Assembly (NCBI GenBank): GCA_036768485.1
Contig: JAVLUZ010000335.1
Span: 186,001 to 250,000, forward strand
Reading direction: 5' to 3'
Length of the DNA stretch: 64,000 nt
DNA from: Mermis nigrescens
Lineage: Eukaryota; Nematoda; Enoplea; Mermithida; Mermithidae
Part shown: positions 23,977-35,640 of the stretch, piece by piece
Layout of the letters: the number at the start of each line of letters is the position of its first letter
How positions within the stretch are numbered: the first letter of the stretch is position 1
Translations under genes and position numbers: made by a program
The notes under the pieces: generated by a model
What the model was told of the DNA's origin: nothing
The model's input: the letters and a program-made list of their open reading frames with translations, nothing else
The model's database searches: none

Positions 23977-26415
23977 TCACAGCCATTTTGCGGGGAAGAG
24001 TGGTCAGTTAGCTAATCTAAAAGATGGGTCAAAATGGAGTTTTTGGGCCAAAATGATCTCAAAAAATGGTATAGATGCTTAAATATCATTATAATTACAT
24101 TATTTCACAGTTTCTGATCAGTTTTAAGCACTTTTGTAGGAACATTTCAGTTTTTTACCATTTTCCGCCTTCATTTTGCCTCATTCTTCCCTCAGAATTC
24201 CTCACTTCCCCCAAAACACCTCCTAATGTGCACGTCCGGTTTTAGAAACCAAAACATAATTTTATGAAACTAGATTTTTGCACCCTTGAAGCAGTCCATC
24301 AAAAACAATGGGAATTAAAAAAATCGTTCCAGAACGTTAATGCCCTAAAATTAAGCATTAAACAGACATGTCCACTAGGGATGTTCCGGTTCAAGGTTTT
24401 GCAAAAAATCGGTTTCGGTTCCGGTTCCGATTCTTGGAAAACAAGAATTTCGGTTCCGGTTCTGGTTCCACTTCTTGCGTAAGTTGGAACCGTCGGTTCC
24501 AGTTCCGGTTCCAGTTCCGGTTCTTCAACTAGAGAACCGTCGGTTCCGGTTCTCGGTTCCCGTGTTAAAGTATGTACGCTCTTGATAGCTTGACTTCACC
24601 GGAACATGTGACGATGTAATCAAAAGATAAATTATTCAGGAAGTCGTTTCTATCTGGCAACTGCACATTCAAATAAGTTTTACGTCTAGTTGACTTATAA
24701 ATCACTGGATATTACAGGTATATGTGTTTCTTAATTGGAGGCTTATACGAAATCGGAATCTTAATTCATGACAAAGATCTACTGCAATGATGGAAAGAGA
24801 AGTGGAAGAAGTTGCCGATTCTCGCGTTTATAGCTAAGCAGTATCTTGCAGCCAGTGGCAGATCTAGGACTTTCCTAAGCGGGCAGTATCCCAACTTTTC
24901 CAAAAACAGTCGAAAATAGGTCCAAAAATTTGCCCTTAACGCGCGAAATAGCGTTTTTTTGGCGTTTTACAATGTATACTTTTACATTAAATCACTTTTG
25001 ATGCAACATTTTTCTTAAAATTTTAAAATTTTCGACAATTTTGTGCTAAAAATCACTAAAATTCATTGACTTTATCAGAATTCTGGCGCGAAGCACTTTT
25101 TTTCTTGTACAAGTCCGTTTGACATGTACAAAGATGATACCTAAAAGTCTTTGTACATTGTGTACACACAAATTTTTGGGTACTATAATATGATACAGTA
25201 GCGATTTAAGTGTGGTAAAAACAGAGTTGTTCGACTTTTGGTAGTGTATTTCAGCTAATTTATGGGTCTCTAAGGGCGAAAATCACTAAGAATCGTCTCA
25301 AAACGGCGCGACGCGAGTAGTAAAGCCGGCCCCTTCATCCCCCTGTACTTAAGCATAGCACATGCTTAAGCATAGAGACTCAATTTGGACTACGCACGCT
25401 CTTAGTACATGTGCACTCAACAACTTCCCCAGCCGCTTGAATCGCCGAATTTTCGGCCATACTACTACACAATAAAGCACAAACTATAGGCCCAAATTGC
25501 CGATTTCGAGCATTCTATTTTTGAACTGGTCGGTGACCCAGGACGAAGTCATAGCTTTCTTGCTTTGGCCCGAATCGCCGAATTTTTAATGCACAGTCGG
25601 TTATCCAGGACAGGCGGAACCAACTAATTTTAATTTGCATAAGTAGCTAGCAGCATCCCCGTTCACGGCCCATTAGAATTTTAGTTCAGATCATCAGCTC
25701 ACTGCACATCCAAGCATTGATGCGAAGCGCCGAATTTCGGACATTCTATTTTAAGCACAGCGTGCCAAATTTCGGACGTTCTATTTAAAGCATGGCACGA
25801 TGCGCTGAACTTGCTTTTACCCTCCAGCGATGCCTAAGGCGCGTGCACTCAACCACTTCCTCAGCCGCTTGGATCGCCGAATTTCAGGTTATACTACTAC
25901 ACAATAAAGCACGAAAGTATAGGCGTGAAGCGCCCAACTATTCACAGTCGGTTATCCAGGAAGGGTGGAACCAATTAATTTTAATTTGCATAACTAGCGA
26001 GCAGGGTCCCCCATGCTACTGTTCTAATTTATCTTCATATCATCAACTCACTGCACGTTGACTGGCAGACGGTGAGTCATCATAGTCCTATTTTTGCATG
26101 TTTTTCGAACTTCGAGACGTGTAAGTGCGTGCATAATAAATCATCATTAAAAGCGAAGCGCTAAATTTGGACGTCAGGCTATACAACGATCATACAACAC
26201 CTTGATTAATCAAAATCAGAAAAAACAACCCAAATAAAAATTTACAGAGGATTAGCCAGGCAGCACAACATATAGCACGTGCTCAATACAAATTCCTACA
26301 CCACAACGTATAAAACATCATAAAACGAGTTGAACGCTTAAACATAGAAACTCTGCCCTTGTAGGCACAAAGCACCAAATTTCGGGTAAAAATTCTTTAG
26401 ATTAGTGTACTGATT

Positions 26416-27440
26416 ATATTCTGAGCATTTTTATCCGATTTGGATAGTCTAGCAGAGCACTGCTAGACTCTTCAACAGATGTGACCACACCTGGGCGTGG
26501 GGGGTTTGGGGGGTATGCACCCCCACCCCAGAAAACCAAAATACCCCCCCCCCCCCAGAAATCAAAATACCCCCCCCAGAATTCAATTTTTGAAAATTTT
26601 TTTTGTTTTTTTCGCAATTTTTTGATGGCAATGGATAGTGCTTGATGAGAAACGTCGAAAAATGGTGTTTTTATCGCCATACCACCATTTTTAAGGCCAT
26701 TTTTCGACCTTCAAAAAAATCTTGCACCCCCAGAATTTTCTTGCTGCCCACGTATGGATGTGACAACTCCATTATTGTCTTCCCGTTTCATCTGCTCATC
26801 CTCAAATAGATCGGCATTTTTGCGAATCAATTTTTTAAACATGTATTTTCGACTGGCCCAAGCTGTCTCATCAGCTTCCTTTTTCCAAATTTTAATGTAT
26901 ACTGGTAAAAATTATTAGCGTTTTCTAGTTCTTCCCTCAATTCGCTTTCATTTAGAGCATCTAGGAGTGAGCATAAAGATCATAGAGATTATGCATTTTA
27001 TCAACAAAACTGCTGTTAAATAGTTCGGTTTGGAGGTCTGGTATACTGTTCGGAAAATCTTCAAAATCTGAACGCACAGCTTTTACTAAAAAGCGTCAAA
27101 ACGGGTTAGTCCAACCAGTTTCGATTACAGTCTCATTTGAGCTGCTTTCAGACACATCTGAAGAATCCCCATTGTTACTGCCTTCACTACTATCATCATC
27201 CGTCATTTGTTCAGACTCTGATGTATCATTCCTCATATCTGATATCCCATGCATGAGGTATTTGTGTCTTTTTAAAGTAAAATTATTAAGTAATTGCTTA
27301 CCACAGATTTCACAGATTTTATTCATTTTGTCAACTATTCAAGATGTGGCATTCCTTATATAAACTTTATTGCACATGTGATTCGCGTTTACATCACATT
27401 CTTGACGTATAAGCTCACATTCTTCACAATATTGGTCACT
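26416..27440 (-). pseudogene. C2H2 zinc-finger passenger gene of the Polinton-like element
   Basis: Minus strand. From the upstream end: a Cys-rich finger-like segment (YCEECELIRQECD, about 27400), a clear C2H2 finger (CEICGKQLLNNFTLKRHKYL with a final His, about 27250-27320), then an acidic Ser-rich linker (27130-27240). A domain opening GWTNPF follows and continues helically with frameshifts (SIPDLQTELFNSSFVDKMH, then KYMFKKLIRKNADLFEDEQM). The MITE at 26486-26756 splits the 3' end. Skipping the MITE and one copy of its 8-bp duplication rejoins the frame, which ends LDYPNRIKMLRI with a stop near 26416. Function unknown; similar finger-plus-helical proteins travel with large eukaryotic DNA transposons. 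Several stops make it inactive. Confidence 0.6.
26486..26756 (+). mobile_element. hAT-like MITE, copy 6 (reference copy)
   Basis: Ends CACACCTGGGCGTGGGG and GCTGCCCACGTATG; read inward, both begin CAyAC(C/G)TGGGC. Perfect 8-bp duplication GATGTGAC (26478-26485 and 26757-26764). G-run and C-run blocks near the left end, a shared core (AAACGTCGAAAAATGGTGTT and CCATACCACCATTTTTAAG) and a right CAGAATTTTCTTGCTGCC define the family. It lies inside the zinc-finger gene. Confidence 0.92.
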
Positions 27441-28120
27441 ACCGTCACTTCATTCAATTCTATAGCCTAGCAAGCGTTTTCTTCATATGCATAATGGTAA
27501 GCCTGGTTCTGAAGTGAAAACTATCATTGATAAAGTGCTCCGATTTTTGACAATATCTCCTAGAATCTCAATTTTTGTCGGTAATATCGTTAATAATAAT
27601 ACAACCTGACACAGAAAGGTGGTTTGCTGGTCAGTTGTTAGCTGATGCAACTACAAATGGGTGATTTTTATGAAGCGCGCACATAAGATATGCCCAATTG
27701 AGATTTTCAGCGGAATGTGGCGATGTGATGCTTTTTCTGCGGAATGTGAGGATTTTGTGCACCTCACATTTTGCAGAAAAATCTCACATTCCAAATTGTG
27801 CACCTCACATTCTGCACAAAAAGCATCACATCGCCACATTCCACTGAAAATCTCAATTGGGCATATCTTATGTGCGCGCTTCATAAAAATCACCTATTTG
27901 TAGTTGCATCAGCTAACAACTGACCAGCAAACCACCTATCTGTGTGAGGTCGTATTATTATTAACGATATTACCGACAAAAATTGAGATTCTTGGAGATA
28001 TTGTCAAAAATCGAGCACTTTATCAATGATAATTTTCACTTCAGAACCAGGCTTACCGTTCTGCATATGAAGAAAACGTATGCTAGGCTATAGAATTGAA
28101 TGAAGTGATGGTAGTAGTTA
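27438..28120. repeat. Near-perfect 680-bp palindrome (foldback)
   Basis: The sequence from CACTACCGTCACTTCATTC (27438) reads, base for base with few changes, as the reverse complement of the sequence ending GAATGAAGTGATGGTAGTAG (28120). The centre is near 27779 and almost no spacer is present. Mirror-image open frames on the two strands result from this and are not genes. It lies at the 5' side of the zinc-finger gene within the Polinton-like element. Confidence 0.95.
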
Positions 28121-29455
28121 AGCCTGTCTCCCTGGTGTGCAACACAAAGTATAGCCTGTGCTTAAGCATAGGCAATGTTGAAGCATAGTCCTGTGTTGAA
28201 GCATAGGCTACATATGCGGCTGAGTAAGTGGTTGAGTGCACGCGCCTTAGGCATCGCTGGAGTGTAAAAAGCAAGTTCGGCGCTTCGTGCCATGCTTTAA
28301 ATAGAACATCCAAAATTCGGCACGCTGTGCTTAAAATAGAATGTCCGACATTCGGCGCTTCACGTCAATGCTTGGATGTGCAGTGAGCTGATGATCTGAA
28401 CTAAAATTATAATGGGCCGTGAACGGGGATGCTGTTAGCTACTTACACAAATTAAAATTAGTTGGTTCCGCCCATCCTCGATAACCGACTGTGCATTAAA
28501 AATTCGGCAATTTGGGCCAAAGCAAGAAAGCTATGACTTCGTCCTGGGTCACCGACCAGTGCAAAAATAGAATGCTCGAGTTCGGCAATTCGGGCCTATA
28601 GTTTTGTGCTTTATTGTGTAGTAGTATGGCCGAAAATTCGGCGATTCAAGCGGCTTGGTAAGTGGTTGAGTGCACGTGTACTAAGAGCATGCGTAGTCCA
28701 AATGGAGTCTCTATGCTTAAGCATGTGCTATGCTTAAGTACAGGGGGATGAAGGGGCCGGCTTTACTACTGACGCGCCTAAAAATTTGACATTTTTCCTT
28801 TCGAAATGCAGTCTCTGCCATTATAAAGATAAATAGAGCACACAATCAGTCATCTCGACGCTGAAGCGCCGTAGAATTTCTGCGAATTTTAGACCTTTTT
28901 AGTATTTTTGTCTCTCAAAAAATATTCGTACAGGTACAAAGACGGTCCCGAAAAGTCTTAGCACATCGGGAAAAATCTTTGCCGAATACAAAAAAACCGT
29001 GGCGCGAAGCGCCGGAAATTTTGTGAGATTAAGACGGATAGATGTCAAGAAGCATGATTTACAGCTTGATCTACTGTATTTATAGCATTTGATGCGAAAC
29101 ATAGAAATTTTTATTTGAAAATAGAAGAAAACTATGCAAAAATAGCTGTTTCTGCTGCTAAAATCGTTTTGAAACCTACATGAACAGAAAATGGCTTCCA
29201 GGTGGCCGAGAAAGTAAATAAATGTCCTTAATAGGTATCATCCGCGCGTAGCGCCAAAAAAATTGAGAAATTATGGTCACTGAGGGCCAAAAAATAATTG
29301 TAAATTGTATATCCATTCTTTATCTCGCCAAATATTTTTGGCAAATGAGGGAGCGGCCCCCGCCCCCTTAGATTTGCCCCTGCTTGCAGCGCCAGCTACA
29401 AGCGTTCCATTGGAACAGCTGATCAGTTGCACTGGAATCATTTACGACCCTCTCG

Positions 29456-30581
29456 GGGCCGTATGACAGAAAGCGGAACATGTTATTCCTGAGATAAGCC
29501 CTATTCCGGGAATAGCTATTCTCGTAATAAAAACTTATTCTCGTGATAGCTATTCCTGGGTTAAGGGACGGAATTAGCTATCATCGGAATATGAAAATTT
29601 GGTATTACAGAACGCGAAATACGCGAGGAATGGCTATTCCTGGGATAACTGAATCTATCCCAGGGTTAAGCTATGCATTCCATTGGTTTTGTGTTTAGAT
29701 TGCCCGTCTAACGCATACTGCATACTGTAACACGTCACGTTATTTGTTCGAAATCATAGGACGTAAATACAATATTGTGTGTAGCGCGCGCGTGTAACTT
29801 GTGCATTGATGCATGGAATTGACTTGAGACTTCTGAATGTTATCAAATAAATTTTTTATAATTCGGTTCAATGTAGGCGCTTGCTTGCTTCTACGGAAAA
29901 CGAAAATAAAAATAAACCATTACCATCGAGATCAAAAAATTTATCATAGTTTGCGCATGGAAAACTACTGTTTTGTGTACTCATGGTGAATATTTCTGTC
30001 AACTTGTTGATTATACTTACTGCATTAATTTTTTAAATCACTCCACTTGGCGTGTTTAGTAATGCATGATCGAAAAATTTTAAAATCTCTTTAGCAAGAG
30101 TTAAACTAGACGAGCTGCACTCGTGGAGCAAACGCACTAAAAAATTTCTGCATCTTTTTGATCGTAAATACAAGCGAGAACAACAATATTGAATTTCTGG
30201 ATAAAGAGGAATTGATTATCTATCTTATTAAAATTTTCCGACACATTTACACCCTTTAAGACCGCATTAGAAACGATTTTTACTACTATTCCGCTGACTT
30301 ATACCTGCTCTGACCAGGTATAAAATAGCGGAATAAAAGCGGCTGTCTTTATTCCCGAGATAACTTATTTCGCCTTCTGTCATACCACTTATTTTTATTC
30401 CGCCGTTTTATCCCGAGGTTAGCGCCCGGAACGGCACTATTCCGCGTTCTGTCATACCAACTTTATTCCTGGAATATCACTGTTTATTCCGCTTTCCGTA
30501 ATACCGAAATATTTTATTCCGCCCTCTTATCCCACTGTTTTGTCCTGGAATAGCACTATTCCGCGTTCTGTCATATGGCCC
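29456..30581. mobile_element. DNA-transposon remnant with GGGCC ends and subterminal repeats
   Basis: Left end GGGCCGTATGACAGAA and right end inverted GGGCCATATGACAGAA. Many subterminal copies of ATTCCGGGAATAGCTATTC-like and GTATNACAGAACGCG-like motifs occur at both sides. A possible 3-bp duplication (TCG/TCA) and the GGG start suggest a PIF/Harbinger-like MITE. It lies inside the outer hAT element, beside the second-level one. No coding sequence. Confidence 0.7.
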
Positions 30582-31102
30582 TCAGAAACAGGCTACATGG
30601 CGAAAAAGCAGAACGACTGTTATTTTTAAAATATAATTTACCCGGGACAATACTAAGTTTTAGTCTGTGAACTTTTGGGTAATAATAGGTTGAATTGCTG
30701 CTTCATGTCTTCATTAAATTTTATGAAGTTCGATTTTTAAGTCTAATTTCAAAAAAGCAATAACCGACTCCAAAAAAGATCGGCTCCGGTTCCGGTTCCG
30801 GTTCTTAGAAAATCAAAAAAATTGGTTCCGGTTCTTGAAATATCAAAAAATCGGTTCTCGGTTCCGGTTCCGGTTCCAAAAAATGGTTGGTTCCAGCCGG
30901 TTCCGGTTAACCGGCACATCCCTAATGTCCACAAGCATTTGACCAAAAACGTCTAAAATTGCCATTTATTATGACGTTGCTCAATAGCTTTACACACTAA
31001 TTAGTAGATCGGAATAGAGTGAAAAGTAAACATAAAAAATAGCCTTGAATTTTTCATTATCTATTTTTCAAAAAGCCGTATTTAAATGCGTGTGTCACTA
31101 AC

Positions 31103-31843
31103 TTAAAAAAATCCTGAGTATTCCTTACTAGCTTTTTTGTCAGTATCAATCAATGGTCGACTGTGGTCTTGACCATCATTCTTCTCCTCAGAGCCACAAA
31201 CATTGTTACCAGCAGTGCACATGTATACCATAATCACAATGGCAATAACAACGAGCAACCTAGAAATGAATGGACCTTTAGTGACATAACAAAAACGGTC
31301 AAGCAGTTCAGCTCAAACAGACTGTTTTCTTATGGTCAATTCTTTCTCTTGCAGAATATACTATGAATTACTACCTTCTCTGTAATTATAATGAATTCAT
31401 CCACACTTACCAAACACTGTCACTTTACATCAACAGAAGTTTTTAGGAGGAAACCACAGCGATGAGCGAAACGGACTATAACTGTTTCCACTCTCGAACC
31501 CAATAGGTACGACTTTTCAATTGTGTGTTAAGGTAAGTTTTTCTCAATTTTAAGAATACTGACACAAATACAATTTGAATCTTTTTTAACCTCCTCTCTA
31601 ATTTATTTAGCTTCGCAAAACTCACACAATAAGCCAAGTGGGCAGTCCGGTACCATAGGATCTGCTGCTCGACGAGTGGTAAGAACTTCCTCTGCTGCTG
31701 CTGCTACTGCTTCGGCTGCTGCTTCCACGAGATGAGGATGAACCTCGACTGCCCCCGCCCCGTTTTCCGTCTAATATTTGACAGCATAGTAGAAAGACAA
31801 TAAACAAGAACCACAAATCCGATTTGGTCACAATCCTCTGCAT
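31103..31843 (-). CDS. Two-exon gene: small Ser/Arg/Gly-rich single-pass membrane protein
   Basis: Exon 1 (31843 to 31626) starts at ATG 31843 and encodes a signal-peptide-like LWFLFIVFLLCCQILDG, then a tract of Arg, Gly and Ser. It ends at a strong GTGAGT donor (31625-31620). Exon 2 (31259 to 31103) follows a TTTCTAG acceptor. Joining completes a Val codon and one continuous hydrophobic helix, WLIVLLVVIAIVIMVYMC. After it comes an acidic/basic tail ending EYSGFF and TAA (31105-31103). Total coding length is 375 nt (124 residues) and divides by three, and the intron is 366 bp. The layout predicts a type I membrane protein with an RGS-rich outer part. An upstream in-frame ATG (31930) is possible, but the chosen one gives the clean signal sequence. 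I do not recognise the family. Confidence 0.65.
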
Positions 31844-31849
31844 GCTCTT

Positions 31850-33340
31850 TGTGGCACTTAATCTACGTGCAATTAATGCCTCACAATAATCAACATATAT
31901 GTACATATGTAGGTAGGTATATTGAATCATGTCTTAAAGGCTAGATTCCAATTCAACAGATGACTTCAAGCTGATGCGAAATGAAATTTAAAAACCGGCT
32001 GCATTTGATAGATAAAAGTATTCTTTCTCAATGTACAAAAAATTTTTGCCAGACGTTGACGGTTCTAGTGCTACCATGGCTTGTTTACACCCTACTTTAA
32101 TACTATTTAAAAGTCAGTAGCGTCAGGGACATTTGTCCCGTCATCAATTACCCTCTTTTGACGATTTGTTGAAAGGCTCGCACTTAATAGCACCCGTATA
32201 TACTCTAAGGGTTTAAAAAATGTGCTAATGACACATTTTATTTTTACTTAAAACCACCAATGTTGAGAAAGCAAAAAGATTTTTTGCACTTCATAGCACA
32301 TCTTTCTTGAATTGTGCTTGCAAAAAGTTACAGTTCATCAATAGACGCTAATTGCTTGACACTACATTAAGCAAACTCAACCATAGATTTATTTCGGCAA
32401 ATTTTCCATTTTAACCATGTATCATATGCTATCTGCTAAACAAACTTTTAAAACAAGAAAATGTACTTTGACCTTTAATGAGTTTTATTTTATATTTTAG
32501 GTGCTCCCTGAATATTATGTATCATTTTAAATGAAGAAAATCTTGCCATTGGTACTTCAGACCCAATTTTATCACAAATTATCGTCATTAACATTCGTGA
32601 ATCAAATTGTGATGCTTTAATAAATTATTGACTTCATAAAACACATGCCAAAACCTGCTTCATACGAATTATTGTTTCTCAGAGAGACGCCTCTTAGTCG
32701 ACATCTATCAGTGGCGGATCCAGGATATTCCTTAAGGGGGCGGTACCCCTAAGGGCGGGCCGAAACATGACTTTGGCAGAAAAATTAACCATTTTGACTC
32801 AAAAATCGGTAAAAATCGCTCAAAAAACTTAATTTTGCACACTATTTCGGGCCAATGGGGGTGGAGGGCGGCCGCCCCCACCCCCTTAAATTACTGTTTA
32901 GCTCACAAGGAATATTCTAAACTAAGATAAGCGGTAAAGCATAAAACAATTACTATTATCATATACTTAATTCTATGTTACCGGACAAGTATCTAATTTA
33001 TTTTTTAGCAACTGTGCGCCTAATCTTGTTTTCACTTGAATTTCATTATATACTTTCCTTTGTGAGGTAGTGAAACAAATTTTGACATTCATAATATAAA
33101 TCCGTGTGACACTGAGATTTAATGAGATGGAGTTTGGAGTTTCACATGTACATTAGGGTGCACATTTGAATTTGCGCTGTATTACTAGCTATACTTACAG
33201 TAAGACGACTAACCCTTTTCAGCGCAAAGCTGACAAGATATATCACATCATTTGTTGAAAGTTTTATTAACTTTACTTGATTATAAAAAAGTCATTGAAA
33301 AAATAAAAATCTGTCTTTTTTCCGGACACCCTGTATATGT
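31850..33340. other. No gene seen; MITE fragment at 32709-32880
   Basis: A CAGTGGCGGATCCAGG end starts at 32709 and the usual G-rich/C-rich blocks follow, but the right end is degraded and no target duplication is present. At 33322-33342 the motif CGGACACCCTGTATATGTAG appears, also found at the end of the foldback near 49083. Otherwise no supported feature. Confidence 0.5.
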
Positions 33341-33342
33341 AG

Positions 33343-35640
33343 CATAGGTAGCGCGTTAGTTAGCATGTACCTATAGTATAGTTGGGTACCCCTAACAAAT
33401 GAGGGCCGCCCTACAGCAACACTGGGACATTTTTGAAAAGATGAGATTCCTTCAAAAGATAGGTGATTAAAACTCCGGATGTAGACTTTTGTTTAAGTTT
33501 TGACATAATGCTATAATGTATACAAATGTGCAACAGTTATATCGGAATGCTTGTACACAATTCAGCATGAATGCCTCATATAATTCAATGGTACATTATT
33601 GTTGATAGATGGCAAATTTTTAGTTTTTTTCAAATTCGCATTAGTTCTCGAATGAAAGGAGTGTAAATAGTGCTAAAATTTGCAAGTGTAAAGACAGATT
33701 TTGTTTACTTTTTCTTTCTGTTCCGGTTTAGTCCCAAAAAATTATTTCCGGTAGAAATTTAGTAGAATTCAAGGGCTACTTTCTGCTCATAAACAAATTT
33801 TTTTATACTCAATACGGCGATAGATCTAGGCGTTTAAAGTTTACAATGTAACGGATGGTTTAAAAAGGGGTTTTGTCAGAGACTTCTCCGCCAACCTCCC
33901 CGCTTAAAAGTCGGGACAAGTTAAATAAAATAAAAACAAAGTATGTTGCAGGGGCTAAGCATCGCCGCAAATTGTGTTTTAAAAATGCAATATCGATTCA
34001 CTTTTGGAGGTGTAAATTTCGAAAACAGGGGTATTACATGGGGTGAAAAAACAAGTTCTCTTACCTTAATTACTTTATCAATGTCCTAAATAGGATGTGG
34101 AACAAAAGCTTTGCACGCCAAAACGATTACAACTTAAAGGCTGCAAACTGGCCCAAACCGTAGTTCTATACAATCAATGGGGAAATAGCTTCAGATTTTT
34201 AAAGTCACCCTGCCAGTGTTCAAAGAACGCGTTTTTACCATTTTTTAGTATGCCAAATTCGGTGTTTACAAACCGCGACGCACAATGTATATTCAAAATA
34301 AAGTAAGGAAACACGTAGCATTTGAATGCGATTCTTTAGGTCAGTACCGAGTTAGGTGTGAAGGTGCAAAGTGTAAGCTTTAGTGCAAACGACATTCTTT
34401 TCCGATTTTTTGTCAGCCGAGTTCTCTGTTTATGACTCGAGTTGTGCATATGTGGACAATTCTAAGAAATGAAGTACATGTCGGTGGTTATATACCATAC
34501 TTGGTTGGAATTCTCTTATTCAATGCTGAGATATTGTGGAGGTGTAAAGTACTAGCAATGTTGTAAAAAAAGCGTTTTTTGCAATTGTTCTGTCTGCTAT
34601 GTTCTCCACTTATGAATTAATATGTCCGAACTAATGTGAAAAAGAACGCCTTAAGTGTGACAAATTGCAGTAGTCAGATGCGTTTCTTTCCACTTAATGT
34701 CGAGTTGGTCGTTGAGGTGTAAAGTTCTAAGCCTGGGTTTAAAAAAGTTTTTTGGTCGGTTTTGCTCATGATGTTCTTCCGTTATAAGCAGGAGAATTAT
34801 CTAAATTCAAGGAATTATTAGCGCTTAAGGGTCACACATTTTACTGAGCGAATCAGCTGGATGTGTAAAGCAGTTTACACTACAGGTTTACTTCACTCAC
34901 AGAGGGTTGTGGAGAGTAAATTTTATGTAATATGATATTTGGAGCATCAGAATTACGAATCAGTTAGAATTCTTAACATTCAGCAGTGGTGTAAAGTTTA
35001 CACTGAAAATTAATTTCAGCTACAGGGATTTCAAAAGGTTAAGTTTTTAAAAGTTCTCCGGAACATAAAAATTTCTTCTACCGATCAGGATTAAGAACTT
35101 ATCTGCAATTTTTCTACACCCTCTGGTTGTATTAACTTTACACTTCACCTTAAGTGAAGCCCTAAGAAGTCGTAAGTTGTACAAACAAAGTTATTTACAA
35201 ATCGTTCTCCGTAAAATCAGGATTACGAATCTGAATTTCTTGTGACTCAAACGTTGTGCAGAGTTTAAACTTTTAAAATGTTTTTTTAGTTGGCTAAGTC
35301 TTATCAATAACATAACGATTGCTAATTAGGAAAAGAATCTTGTTTGCAATGTAGATGTTGATGAGAATGAACAATCTCATTTCCCGTGTTGTTCAAGTTT
35401 TATATTATATTTCATTGGGCAACTTACCTATGAGTTTATTGATCGATCCACTTAAATCCTTCTAATCAAATATAAAGTAGACTTAAAAGAAGGGGGACTA
35501 GGAAAAGTTACCTAAGCGCACAAACCATCATAAGAATCTGCTAAAAATCAGACTTTCTCTAAGTAACACAGAAATCGAAGTATATTTTGCGGCCTGTGAA
35601 AAAAGAAGGTGTCTTCTCTAAAGATTTCTTTCCGTTTGCT
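33343..35640 (+). repeat. Left arm of a large satellite-like inverted repeat
   Basis: Begins CATAGGTAGCGCGTTAG and is the diverged reverse complement of 39468-42212. Matching blocks include ATAGTTGGGTACCCC at the outer end, AAAAGATAGGTGATTAAAACT further in, and the inner block GACTAGGAAAAG plus CGAAGTATATT. Within the arm, a degenerate tandem unit of roughly 130-190 bp carries a GGTGTAAAGTTTACAC-like motif (for example near 34535, 34715, 34860 and 34990). No coding sequence. Confidence 0.8.

Larger units (their letters stand above)
25316..28770. mobile_element. Polinton-like element, 3.45 kb, non-autonomous
   Basis: A perfect 6-bp duplication GACGCG flanks the element (25310-25315 and 28771-28776). 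Ends are AGTAGTAAAGCC and GGCTTTACTACT. Terminal inverted repeats are long: 25316 to about 25890 matches 28210-28770. A 6-bp duplication with long repeats starting AG is the Polinton/Maverick signature. It lacks polymerase, integrase and capsid genes and carries one zinc-finger gene (26416-27440). A partial tandem copy of the terminal repeat lies at about 25845-26060. Confidence 0.85.
25094..29001. mobile_element. Third-level hAT insertion (CACTTTTTTT type)
   Basis: Left end CACTTTTTTTCTTGTAC, right end inverted CACGGTTTTTTTGTATTC. Perfect 8-bp duplication GCGCGAAG (25086-25093 and 29002-29009). The terminal sequences match the 756-bp element at 59760-60515, so they belong to one family; internal sequence is the Polinton-like insertion. 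Confidence 0.9.
24853..29382. mobile_element. Second-level hAT insertion (CAGTGGCAGATC type)
   Basis: Ends CAGTGGCAGATCTAGG and, inverted, CAGGGGCAAATCTAAG. Flanked by a perfect duplication CTTGCAGC (24845-24852 and 29383-29390). Related to the CAGTGGCGGATCC MITEs at 20.4 kb and 32.7 kb. Lies wholly inside the outer hAT element. Confidence 0.9.
24376..30924. mobile_element. Outer hAT transposon of a five-level nest
   Basis: Left end TAGGGATGTTCCGGTT and right end (inverted) TAGGGATGTGCCGGTT, flanked by a perfect 8-bp duplication ATGTCCAC (24368-24375 and 30925-30932). Both ends have arrays of GGTTCCGGTT (24382-24570 and about 30782-30910). The 8-bp duplication and the TAGGGATGT ends are typical of hAT elements. 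No transposase of its own is visible; the 6.5 kb length results mainly from later insertions listed separately. Confidence 0.92.

Noticed and set aside
27651..27903. Two 80-codon frames with nearly the same protein on opposite strands
   Set aside because: They are mirror images produced by the palindrome at 27438-28120, not genes.
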